The notes: generated from the letters alone by a model not told the origin. Positions 1 to 5,334 are shown, counted from the first letter of the stretch. The stretch is DNA of 5,893 nucleotides from Nautiliaceae bacterium (GCA_027062985.1 JAMOSR010000091.1:1-5893); one strand, 5' to 3'. Program-made: numbers and translations.

Positions 1-866
1 GGTTTTTTTCCGGTATGCAAGTAGTCTAATATTTTTTCTTCAAGCTTTTCAAGGGGAGCGGATATTTTGTTTTTAAACTGGGTTTTATTGAAAATCTGCT
101 GTCTTTTTGCCAGTCTGGCGGTGTTTGTTATTATTTTTTCTTTTAATGACTCATAATCGTATTTTCCGTTAAAATAATCAAGCACTTCTTTAACCCCTAT
201 GGCTTTTAATGCCGGAAGTCTTCTGTCGCGGTATTTTTTTTCAAGGTACGCCACTTCGTCTATAAGGCCGTTTTTAAACATTTTTTCCGTTCTTTTTTTA
301 ATACGTTCCCTTAAGACGTCTCTTTTAACTTCTATTTCAAAAATGGGAATATCGGGAAGTACAGGTTTTGGCGGGTTTAGTTTGAAATATTGTGTAGGAG
401 GTGTGGATGTGGCGTAAAATATTTCAAGCCCTTTTTGAATTCTGTATGAGTCGTTTGGAGATATTTTTGCGGCAAAAGCGGGGTCTATTTTTTTTAGGGT
501 TTCGTAATTTCCTTTTTTGGCTTTTTGTTTTATTTCTTCTGAAATTTTGGGCATTGTGGAAATTCCCTCTATCATAGCTTTTAAATAAAAACCCGTTCCG
601 CCCACTATTATTATTTTATCATGTTGAATTTTTTTATATATATTTATAAATTTGTTTACGTCGAATTTTTCGTTTGGGTATATTTCGTCTATTCCGTAAT
701 GTTTTACCAAAGAGAGTTCATCTTTTGAAGGTTTTGCCGATGCTATATCTACTTCTTTATATATGCTCAGACTGTCTAAAGAGAGTATTTCATATCCGAG
801 TTTTAACGCTAGTTTTATAGCCAAATCGCTTTTTCCGCTGGCCGTTGGTCCTATTATTGCAAACAT
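1..866 (-). CDS. miaA: tRNA dimethylallyltransferase MiaA (3' end cut by window)
   Basis: MiaA transfers the dimethylallyl group of DMAPP to N6 of adenosine 37 in tRNAs that read UNN codons, forming i6A37, which stabilises codon-anticodon pairing. Translating the minus strand from the ATG at 866 gives 288 codons without a stop. Visible landmarks are the P-loop GPTASGKS (residues 6-13), the family block DSLSIYKEVDIASAKPS (about 31-47, matching the usual DSxQxYxxxDIGTAKP), VGGTGFYLKAM (about 88-98), and TARLAKRQ near residue 249 (the usual TRxYAKRQ). Family length is about 290-310 aa, so only a few C-terminal residues should be missing. The start is supported by AAGGGA just upstream (874-870) and by a TATAAT -10 at 891-886. 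Small deviations (IAS for IGT, KHYGID for the common HHLID, TARLAKRQ) look like lineage variation rather than decay. It is transcribed divergently from the prenyltransferase operon. The call is secure; only the 3' end is unseen. Confidence 0.95.
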   Translation of the reverse strand, partial: MFAIIGPTASGKSDLAIKLALKLGYEILSLDSLSIYKEVDIASAKPSKDELSLVKHYGIDEIYPNEKFDVNKFINIYKKIQHDKIIIVGGTGFYLKAMIEGISTMPKISEEIKQKAKKGNYETLKKIDPAFAAKISPNDSYRIQKGLEIFYATSTPPTQYFKLNPPKPVLPDIPIFEIEVKRDVLRERIKKRTEKMFKNGLIDEVAYLEKKYRDRRLPALKAIGVKEVLDYFNGKYDYESLKEKIITNTARLAKRQQIFNKTQFKNKISAPLEKLEEKILDYLHTGKK

Positions 867-878
867 TTTTCCCTTTTT

Positions 879-887
879 TGTTACAAT
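879..887 (+). promoter_or_regulatory. Candidate extended -10 of the mqnP operon
   Basis: TGT followed by TACAAT (TG at 879-880, hexamer 882-887) forms an extended -10 on the plus strand, predicting a start near 894, about 37 nt before the GTG start codon. It overlaps the miaA -10 on the other strand by two bases, so polymerase should not be able to occupy both. TACAAT is a one-mismatch match in AT-rich DNA, so this is weaker than the miaA element. Confidence 0.4.
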
Positions 888-891
888 TATA
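886..891 (-). promoter_or_regulatory. miaA -10 element (minus strand)
   Basis: On the minus strand a perfect TATAAT lies 19 nt upstream of the miaA ATG, directly preceded by TTTG. Transcription would start near 879, giving a leader of only about a dozen nucleotides that contains the AAGGGA ribosome site. No -35 box is recognisable, as is normal for sigma-70 promoters of Campylobacterota. It shares bases 886-887 with the candidate plus-strand -10. Confidence 0.6.
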
Positions 892-930
892 CAAAATATA
901 AGGACAAAATGATTTATTAAGGGAAAAGCG

Positions 931-1773
931 GTGATAAAAAAATATATGGAACTTGTGAAATTTTCGCATACTATTTTCAGCATACCTTTTATACTGATTG
1001 CTATGATAGTAGCGGCGGAGGGATGGTTTGGGTGGAAACTTTTTATTTTAGGTCTTTTGGCTGCTGTTAGCGCAAGAAACTTTGCTATGGCGGTAAACAG
1101 GCTTGTTGACAGGGATATTGATGCCAAAAATCCCAGGACTCAGGATAGACCTTCGGTTACTGGAGAAGTGAGCGAAAGCGAAATAAAGCTTTTTATTCTG
1201 GCAAACGCTCTTATTTTTATCGGCAGTGCCTATATGATTAACGATTTGGCTTTTAAACTTTCTATCCCTGTTTTAATAATATTGGGGGGATACAGTTATT
1301 TTAAAAGATTTAGCGAGTTTTCACATCTGGTTTTAGGTGTATCTCTGGGGCTTGCTCCGATTGCGGGAGCCGTAGCCGTAACGGGGACTATTCCGTGCTG
1401 GAGTGTTTTTTTGGCTTTTGGCGTTATGTTTTGGGTTGCCGGGTTTGATGTTTTATATTCGCTTCAGGATATGGAGTTTGATAAAAAAGAGGGGCTTTAT
1501 TCCATTCCCGCTATGGTAGGGGAAAAAGGTGCCGTGTTTATATCGAGGATGTTTCATGTTTTAGCCGTGATTTTCTGGGCTCTTTTTTCAGCTTATGCCG
1601 GAGTTGGTTTTTTTGGATGGTTGGCTGTGATTTTTGCCGCCGGTATGCTTTATTACGAACATAAACTCGTAAGCCGTGATTATAAAAATATTCCAAAAGC
1701 GTTTTTTGATGTAAACGGGATACTCGGAATAGTGTTTTTAATATTAATAATTTTGGATAAGGCGGTTGGATGA
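931..1773 (+). CDS. mqnP: UbiA-family prenyltransferase, probably menaquinone MqnP
   Basis: This 280-aa integral membrane protein belongs to the UbiA aromatic prenyltransferase superfamily, which attaches a polyprenyl chain to an aromatic acceptor. Both Mg-diphosphate motifs are present: NRLVDRDID (N56, D60, D64) and DVLYSLQDMEFD (D173, D180, D184). The block DRDIDAKNPRT and the GLYSIPAMVG that follows the second motif are typical of the UbiA/MqnP group. About eight or nine hydrophobic helices cover the chain (for example about 12-29, 36-55, 132-153, 203-222, 225-243, 262-277). Campylobacterota make menaquinone by the futalosine route, where the UbiA-like enzyme is called MqnP; the assignment to that pathway rather than ubiquinone is inferred from the likely lineage. 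I chose the GTG at 931 because AAGGGA (919-924) stands 6 nt before it; the in-frame ATG at 946 is an alternative. The stop overlaps the next start as ATGA, indicating translational coupling. Confidence 0.85.
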   Translation: MIKKYMELVKFSHTIFSIPFILIAMIVAAEGWFGWKLFILGLLAAVSARNFAMAVNRLVDRDIDAKNPRTQDRPSVTGEVSESEIKLFILANALIFIGSAYMINDLAFKLSIPVLIILGGYSYFKRFSEFSHLVLGVSLGLAPIAGAVAVTGTIPCWSVFLAFGVMFWVAGFDVLYSLQDMEFDKKEGLYSIPAMVGEKGAVFISRMFHVLAVIFWALFSAYAGVGFFGWLAVIFAAGMLYYEHKLVSRDYKNIPKAFFDVNGILGIVFLILIILDKAVG

Positions 1774-2279
1774 GACTGGTTCCCGCATACGTAACAATCG
1801 AATTTGACGAACTTAACGAGAAATTAAAAGAGGAGTTTGATAAGCTTGGAGCCGAAACGGAAGACCCTATAGGACAATATATAAAACTTGCAAAAGCCAG
1901 GGGAGAAACAAAAGAAACAGACCCGGTACTTCTTGAGCTTTTAATAGCCCTTCACAGAAAAGTGGACGAACTAACTTCAATTGTTAAAAACGAAAAAAAG
2001 GAACTTTTGCCTTTAAAATTCAACAGTGAAACCTCGGGAGTTGGATTTGAAGGGTTTGAGATAAAAGACTCTCTTTTTGAACATGGTAAAAAATATTACG
2101 GAAGATTTGATTTGCCTGTTTTCCCCGAAAGAAAAGTGCCTGTTATTTTTGAGGCATTGGATGAAAAAAAAGCTAAAATTCTTCATATGCATGACAGGGA
2201 TATAAAAGATTATAACGCTTATATAACGGCCAGGGAAAGGGCTATAATAAGAGAAATGAGAGCAAAAAATGGACGGTAA
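1770..2279 (+). CDS. Hypothetical protein with degenerate PilZ-like C-terminal domain
   Basis: This is a soluble 169-aa protein with no signal peptide or membrane segment. Residues about 10-75 are acidic and helical, ending in LLELLIALHRKVDELTSIV. Residues about 80-165 follow the pattern of an atypical PilZ domain: ETSGVGF (87-93, like the DxSxxG of PilZ with Glu for Asp), then FEHGKKYYGRFDLPVFP (glycine turn plus a strand ending in LP), further strands at about 122-139, and a closing helix rich in Arg and Glu. PilZ domains bind cyclic di-GMP, but the RxxxR motif needed for that is not visible before the SxxG region, so binding cannot be assumed. The fold call comes from pattern reading by eye. 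The ATG overlaps the mqnP stop by 4 nt and has AAGG at 1759-1762. Its 3' end overlaps the next gene by 11 nt, so the three genes are one operon. Role unknown. Confidence 0.75.
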   Translation: MRLVPAYVTIEFDELNEKLKEEFDKLGAETEDPIGQYIKLAKARGETKETDPVLLELLIALHRKVDELTSIVKNEKKELLPLKFNSETSGVGFEGFEIKDSLFEHGKKYYGRFDLPVFPERKVPVIFEALDEKKAKILHMHDRDIKDYNAYITARERAIIREMRAKNGR

Positions 2280-2742
2280 CGTTATTATATATTTAATGTT
2301 CGGCGGACTTAGTTTTTTTGTTCTTTTTTTGTTTATCTATATTTTAAAAAGAGATAAACTTATAGAACAGAAGTTTGGAGCTTTGGAACTTGCCCTTGAG
2401 GATATAAACAAGGAACTTTTCGAACTGAAAAAGAAAGATAAAAACAAATCTCTTATAGGAGCTATTGAAAGGCTTGAAGAGATTATGGACTCGTTAGTGG
2501 ACGATATGAGAGCTTTAGAAGAGAAAAACAAGGCTTTTTATATTGAAATTCAAGAAGAACTGGCAAAGCTCAAAATAGATTTGAAAAAAGACAAAATTCA
2601 AAATATTACCAATATAGGAGAACTTGACAGAGAGAGGATACTGACTCTTTATAAAAACGGCTATTCGATAGAAGAAATATCAAGAGAACTTAGAATTCCC
2701 GCCGGAGAAGTTGACCTTATAGTTAAATTTTCAAGTTTCTAA
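2269..2742 (+). CDS. Membrane-anchored coiled-coil protein with C-terminal HTH-like segment
   Basis: A 157-aa protein of unknown function. Residues 5-27 form one hydrophobic membrane segment followed by KRDK, suggesting a bitopic protein with its body in the cytoplasm. Residues about 28-108 are charged and heptad-like, predicted to be a long coiled coil. The last 35 residues (about 121-153, around ILTLYKNGYSIEEISREL and GEVDLIVKF) look like a small helix-turn-helix. From memory this resembles the DUF6115/SwrB type of tail, in which an LYxxGxSxxEIA segment precedes GEVxLIL; SwrB is a membrane-anchored flagellar assembly factor in Bacillus. I cannot test that similarity here, and a DNA-binding role need not follow. 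The start is supported by GAGAG (2258-2262) 6 nt before the ATG. It is the last gene of the mqnP operon, and its stop lies only 1 nt before the rplM operator dyad. Confidence 0.75.
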   Translation: MDGNVIIYLMFGGLSFFVLFLFIYILKRDKLIEQKFGALELALEDINKELFELKKKDKNKSLIGAIERLEEIMDSLVDDMRALEEKNKAFYIEIQEELAKLKIDLKKDKIQNITNIGELDRERILTLYKNGYSIEEISRELRIPAGEVDLIVKFSSF

Positions 2743-2743
2743 C

Positions 2744-2776
2744 CTTAAAGTTTACTTAAATTAAGTTTTTCTTAAG
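2744..2776. promoter_or_regulatory. Four-half-site TTAAG operator dyad upstream of rplM
   Basis: CTTAA (2744), CTTAA (2755), a central A (2760), TTAAG (2761) and TTAAG (2772) form a symmetric array. Half-sites on each side are 11 bp apart, about one helical turn. The inner 19 bp are a clean inverted repeat (AACTTAA-like arms allowing one outer mismatch), while bases between inner and outer half-sites are not complementary, so a continuous RNA hairpin would not form. The right half lies where a -35 element would be. A near-identical array precedes rplU. The likely reader is an OmpR-type response regulator such as HsrA/CosR, which is inference. Confidence 0.55.
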
Positions 2777-2786
2777 TTTTGGAGAC

Positions 2787-2792
2787 TACAAT
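2787..2792 (+). promoter_or_regulatory. rplM-rpsI -10 element
   Basis: TACAAT lies 10 nt after the last TTAAG half-site and is followed by TTCATACC and an A run. The rplU promoter shows the same order (TAATAT, TTCACAC, A run), which supports the placement. A start near 2799-2800 would give a leader of about 26 nt that contains the AAAAGG ribosome site. Confidence 0.55.
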
Positions 2793-2825
2793 TTCATACC
2801 TAAAAAATTCACAAAAGGTGTGATA

Positions 2826-3248
2826 ATGAAATTTACTAAATCTATAAGAGAAGAAGATGTTAAAAGAGATTGGATTTTAATAGATGCTAAAGATAAGACT
2901 TTTGGTAGATTGATTACTGAAATTGCTACTATTTTAAGAGGTAAACATAAACCTTATTATACTCCTCACGTAGACTGCGGGGATTATGTAGTTGTTATCA
3001 ATGCGGATAAAGTCAGATTCTCAACTTCTAAAAAACTTGAAGACAGATATTATAAACATACCGGATATTTCGGTCATGTTAAAGAAGAGACCGTTGAAAA
3101 ACTTCTTAAAAACAATCCGGAAAAATTATTTAAACTGGCAACTAGGGGAATGCTTCCTAAAACTAAACTTGGAAGAAAAATGCTTAAAAAATTAAAAGTT
3201 TATGCAGGTGAAAATCATCCTCATACAGCTCAAGTAAAGGGTAACTAA
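2826..3248 (+). CDS. rplM: Large-subunit ribosomal protein L13 (uL13)
   Basis: This is L13, a 23S rRNA-binding protein that assembles early into the 50S subunit. The 140-aa product has the family's usual length and landmarks: DWILIDAKDKTFGRL (about 15-29), RGKHKPYYTPHVDCGDYVVV (about 38-57, inside the conserved core), HTGYFG (about 78-83), and the signature GMLPKTKLGR (108-117), followed by LKVYAGENHPH. I start it at the ATG at 2826: AAAAGG (2813-2818) is then 7 nt upstream. The in-frame GTG at 2820 would leave just 1 nt after the same site and is rejected. The stop shares one base with the rpsI start (TAATG), the usual rplM-rpsI pairing. Expression is probably driven by the promoter and TTAAG dyad at 2744-2792. 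Confidence 0.97.
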   Translation: MKFTKSIREEDVKRDWILIDAKDKTFGRLITEIATILRGKHKPYYTPHVDCGDYVVVINADKVRFSTSKKLEDRYYKHTGYFGHVKEETVEKLLKNNPEKLFKLATRGMLPKTKLGRKMLKKLKVYAGENHPHTAQVKGN

Positions 3249-3646
3249 TGAAAATGCATGGAAGAATTTACGCAACTGGAAAAAGAAAAGAAGCGGTAGC
3301 TAAAGTATGGCTTAAAAACGGGAGCGGGATTATTACGGTAAACGGAAAACCTCTTGATGAATTTCTAGGAGGAAGAGAAGCTCTTAAGCTTAGAGTTAGA
3401 TGGCCTTTAATGCTTACTAAACAAGAAGGTAACTTTGATATCGAAGTTAAGGTAATAGGCGGTGGGTTTGCGGCTCAGGCTGATGCTATTAAACACGGAA
3501 TTTCAAAAGCTCTTGTTGAATACGCACCTGAATTCAGAAGCATTCTAAAACCTGCGGGACTTTTAACAAGAGACGCAAGAGTGGTAGAAAGAAAAAAATA
3601 CGGGAAAAAGAAAGCAAGAAAATCTCCTCAATTCTCAAAAAGATAA
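3248..3646 (+). CDS. rpsI: Small-subunit ribosomal protein S9 (uS9)
   Basis: S9 sits in the 30S head, and its C-terminal tail reaches the P-site tRNA. The 132-aa product contains YATGKRKEAVAKVWL (about 8-22), VNGKPLDEFLGG (about 31-42), the family signature GGGFAAQADAIKHGIS (about 71-86), KPAGLLTRDARVVERKKYG (about 101-119), and the invariant basic tail ending in SPQFSKR. The ATG at 3248 overlaps the rplM stop by one base and has AAAGGG at 3236-3241 with 6-nt spacing. An in-frame ATG two codons later is possible but less well placed. The gene is translationally coupled to rplM. A pure pyrimidine tract begins directly after the stop. Confidence 0.97.
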   Translation: MKMHGRIYATGKRKEAVAKVWLKNGSGIITVNGKPLDEFLGGREALKLRVRWPLMLTKQEGNFDIEVKVIGGGFAAQADAIKHGISKALVEYAPEFRSILKPAGLLTRDARVVERKKYGKKKARKSPQFSKR

Positions 3647-3663
3647 TTTTTCTTTCTTCTTTT
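3647..3663 (+). terminator. Pyrimidine tract after rpsI, possible weak terminator
   Basis: A 17-nt run of only T and C starts at the base after the rpsI stop codon. An 11-base stretch of it (3647-3657) is complementary to AGAAAGAAAAA at 3586-3596 inside rpsI, but with a loop near 50 nt and only A-U-rich pairing. No GC-rich stem precedes it, so a classical intrinsic terminator is not shown. It may instead be the T-rich upstream part of the patatin promoter. Confidence 0.25.
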
Positions 3664-3668
3664 ATTTC

Positions 3669-3701
3669 TTTAAAAATCATTTAATCCAACAATGTTATAA
3701 T
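3669..3701 (+). promoter_or_regulatory. Promoter of the patatin-ridA pair
   Basis: A perfect extended -10 (TG at 3693-3694, TATAAT at 3696-3701) lies 20 nt before the patatin ATG, predicting a start near 3708. Upstream are TTTAAA (3669) and TTTAAT (3680), 11 bp apart. The second ends exactly 10 nt before the -10, the same spacing as the TTAAG boxes of rplM and rplU, but without the final G and without the mirrored left half. Confidence 0.6.
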
Positions 3702-3721
3702 TTAAAAAAAAGGCTGTTTTT

Positions 3722-4549
3722 ATGAAAGTGTCCCTTGTATTAAGCGGTGGTGGAGCTAGAGGATATGCTCATATAGGAGTTATAGAAGAACTTAAAAGTT
3801 ACGGTTTTGAGATAATGAGCATTTCCGGTACCTCTATGGGGGCTGTAATAGGCGCTGTCGAAGCTTGTGGGGCTTTGGAGAAGTATAAAAACTGGGTTAT
3901 GAGTTTGGATTTTTTGGATATTTTTAAGTTTTATAAACCGCCTTTTAAATTAGATGGAGATAAAATATTCAATAAAGTCAAAGAATTAGCCGGAGAACAT
4001 AAAATAGAACATCTTCCCGTGAAATTTACGGCGGTTGCTACGGATTTGACGAAGAAAAAAGAAATCTGGTTTCAAAAAGGTGATTTGTGGACAGGCGTTA
4101 AAGCTTCAAGTGCAATTCCGGGTTTTTTTGAACCCGTTAAAATAAACGGTAGAATATTGGTGGATGGCGGAGTGTTGAATTTAATGCCTGTAGCGCCTGT
4201 TATGAGCGATATGAGCGATATTATAATTGCCGTTAATTTATACGGGGATAATAAAGTTATTGATATCGAGCTGCCTTATGAAATTAGAAAAAAACAAAAT
4301 ATATTAGAAGATGTATGGAAAAAGATATTTAGCGAAAAAGAGGATGTTGTAAATCAATCTATAAATTTAATGATGGAGGCTATTTTCAGATACAGAAAAG
4401 CCGAGTATATACCCGACATAGAAATCAAAATACCTCAAAACATAGCGAGCTGGTATGATTTTCATAAAGCTCCGGAGCTTATAGAAATAGGCAGATTTTT
4501 AACAAAAGAAGCTCTTAAAAACGCTAAAAAAGAGGGTATAATTATTTGA
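3722..4549 (+). CDS. Patatin-like phospholipase (RssA-type serine hydrolase)
   Basis: This 275-aa cytoplasmic protein belongs to the bacterial patatin-like phospholipase family, lipid acyl hydrolases with a Ser-Asp dyad. Visible elements are the oxyanion loop GGGARGYAH (9-17), the nucleophile elbow GTSMG (36-40, Ser38), the block KASSAIPGFFEPV (about 127-139), and the DGG motif with catalytic Asp148 (148-150). Order and spacing match the short single-domain RssA/YlbK type, and length is close to that of RssA-like enzymes. There is no signal peptide or export domain, so an ExoU-like toxin or an outer-membrane patatin is unlikely. The real substrate cannot be read from the sequence. The start is an ATG preceded by AAAAGG (about 3708-3713) at 8-nt spacing. 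The stop is 14 nt before the ridA ATG, so the two genes are probably cotranscribed. Confidence 0.92.
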   Translation: MKVSLVLSGGGARGYAHIGVIEELKSYGFEIMSISGTSMGAVIGAVEACGALEKYKNWVMSLDFLDIFKFYKPPFKLDGDKIFNKVKELAGEHKIEHLPVKFTAVATDLTKKKEIWFQKGDLWTGVKASSAIPGFFEPVKINGRILVDGGVLNLMPVAPVMSDMSDIIIAVNLYGDNKVIDIELPYEIRKKQNILEDVWKKIFSEKEDVVNQSINLMMEAIFRYRKAEYIPDIEIKIPQNIASWYDFHKAPELIEIGRFLTKEALKNAKKEGIII

Positions 4550-4563
4550 AAAAAGGAGATTTT

Positions 4564-4938
4564 ATGCAAAAAGTTTATACAAAAAACGCACCAGAAGCCA
4601 TAGGACCTTATTCTCAGGCTGTTAAAGTCGGAAATATGGTGTTTACTTCCGGACAAATAGCGTTAACTCCAAACGGGGAATTCTTAGACAGCGATGTAAA
4701 GACTCAGACAAAACAGGTATGCGAAAATTTAAAAGCCGTTTTGGAAGCTGCGGGTGCTAAGATAGAAAACGTAGTAAAAACGACTATTTTTCTTGATGAT
4801 ATTAATAATTTTACGGCGGTAAACGAAATATATGCGGAATATTTTTCTCATAAACCGGCAAGAAGTACGGTTGCCGTAAAAGAGCTTCCTAAAGGTGCAA
4901 AAGTAGAGATAGAGTGTATAGCGGTTATCGAAGATTAA
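4564..4938 (+). CDS. ridA: RidA family enamine/imine deaminase
   Basis: RidA (YjgF/YER057c/UK114) hydrolyses reactive enamine/imine intermediates, such as 2-aminoacrylate released by PLP enzymes, to ketoacids and ammonia, and works as a homotrimer in the cytosol. The 124-aa product has the usual length and motifs: IGPYSQAV (13-20, with the conserved Tyr16), FTSGQIAL (27-34), the active-site Arg in ARSTVAV (Arg100), and KVEIECIAV with Glu115 at the position of E. coli Glu120. Together these indicate the catalytic RidA subgroup. I use the ATG at 4564, which has AAGGAG at 4553-4558 with 5-nt spacing; the upstream in-frame TTG at 4546 overlaps the previous stop and places the ribosome site inside the gene. 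It follows the patatin gene closely and is followed 1 nt after its stop by the rplU operator dyad. Confidence 0.95.
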   Translation: MQKVYTKNAPEAIGPYSQAVKVGNMVFTSGQIALTPNGEFLDSDVKTQTKQVCENLKAVLEAAGAKIENVVKTTIFLDDINNFTAVNEIYAEYFSHKPARSTVAVKELPKGAKVEIECIAVIED

Positions 4939-4939
4939 T

Positions 4940-4972
4940 CTTAAACAAAACTTAAATTAAGTTTTGTTTAAG
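4940..4972. promoter_or_regulatory. Perfect 33-bp inverted repeat (16-bp arms) upstream of rplU
   Basis: The left arm CTTAAACAAAACTTAA (4940-4955) and right arm TTAAGTTTTGTTTAAG (4957-4972) are exact reverse complements around a single A (4956). Each arm holds two half-sites 11 bp apart, giving CTTAA-N6-CTTAA-A-TTAAG-N6-TTAAG. The right arm overlaps the expected -35 region and differs from its rplM counterpart at only two positions. It starts 2 nt after the ridA stop. As RNA it could fold into an AU-rich hairpin followed by UUU, so a secondary terminator role for ridA is possible, but the rplM copy could not do this. Confidence 0.65.
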
Positions 4973-4982
4973 TTTGAGAGTG

Positions 4983-4988
4983 TAATAT
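4983..4988 (+). promoter_or_regulatory. rplU-rpmA -10 element
   Basis: TAATAT at 4983-4988 lies 10 nt after the final TTAAG, the same distance as TACAAT in the rplM promoter, and is followed by the matching TTCACAC and A run. TGTAAT at 4981 is an overlapping alternative. A start near 4995 would give a leader of about 28 nt containing AAAGGG. Confidence 0.5.
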
Positions 4989-5022
4989 TTCACACTAAAA
5001 AACCAATTAAAGGGTTAAGAGA

Positions 5023-5334
5023 ATGTATGCAGTAATTAAACATGGTGGAAAACAATATAAAGTAAATGTTGGAGACGTATTGGACCTTGATAGAATTGAA
5101 GGAGCGGAACCAAAACAAACTATTGAAATTAGCGATGTTTTGTTGGTATCCGGAGATGAAACTAAAGTAGGCACTCCGAATGTTGAGGGGGCTAAAGTAG
5201 TTTTAGAAGTAATCGGAAACTACAGAGGTAAAAAAGTTATTATTTTCAAAAAAAGAAGAAGAAAAGACTCTAAGAAAAAAAGAGGATTTAGAAGAGATTA
5301 TACAAAAGTTAGAGTTAAAGAAATCATAGCTTAA
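5023..5334 (+). CDS. rplU: Large-subunit ribosomal protein L21 (bL21)
   Basis: L21 binds 23S rRNA in the 50S subunit. The 103-aa product has exactly the expected size, the characteristic start MYAVIKHGGKQYKVNVGD, a middle VGTPNVEGAKVVLEVIG (about 49-65), and the basic C-terminal block KKRRRKDSKKKRGFRRDY (about 76-93), followed by the closing strand TKVRVKEI. The ATG at 5023 has AAAGGG at 5009-5014 with 8-nt spacing. It is followed after 14 nt by rpmA, the near-universal bacterial rplU-rpmA pair, and is probably driven by the palindrome-containing promoter directly upstream. Confidence 0.97.
   Translation: MYAVIKHGGKQYKVNVGDVLDLDRIEGAEPKQTIEISDVLLVSGDETKVGTPNVEGAKVVLEVIGNYRGKKVIIFKKRRRKDSKKKRGFRRDYTKVRVKEIIA

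Noticed and set aside
199..417. Plus-strand open frame of 72 aa inside the left edge
   Set aside because: It lies antisense to miaA, whose motifs are clear on the minus strand; composition is Phe/Ser-rich shadow sequence without a ribosome site.
2337..2531. Minus-strand open frame of 64 aa, Ser/Phe-rich
   Set aside because: It mirrors the lysine/glutamate codons of the coiled-coil gene on the plus strand and has no family resemblance.
2820..2828. GTG at 2820 as start of rplM
   Set aside because: The only ribosome site ends at 2818, leaving 1 nt of spacing; the ATG at 2826 gives 7 nt and the normal L13 N-terminus.
2992..3195. Second plus-strand frame of 67 aa within rplM
   Set aside because: It is an out-of-frame reading of a well-supported ribosomal protein gene.
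4546..4566. TTG at 4546 as start of ridA
   Set aside because: It would place AAGGAG inside the gene and add six atypical residues; the ATG at 4564 fits the family start.
4462..4656. Minus-strand open frame of 64 aa across the patatin-ridA junction
   Set aside because: Both plus-strand genes are convincingly conserved, and no promoter or ribosome site supports the antisense frame.
4924..4943. Antisense promoter driven by the left half of the rplU dyad
   Set aside because: Ten bases beyond the left half on the minus strand there is only GATAAC, and at the rplM dyad only TGAAAA, so no consistent -10 supports leftward transcription.
4940..4980. Strong intrinsic terminator for ridA
   Set aside because: The stem is almost entirely A-U, followed by only three U, and the matching rplM array cannot form a continuous stem, so operator function explains both better.
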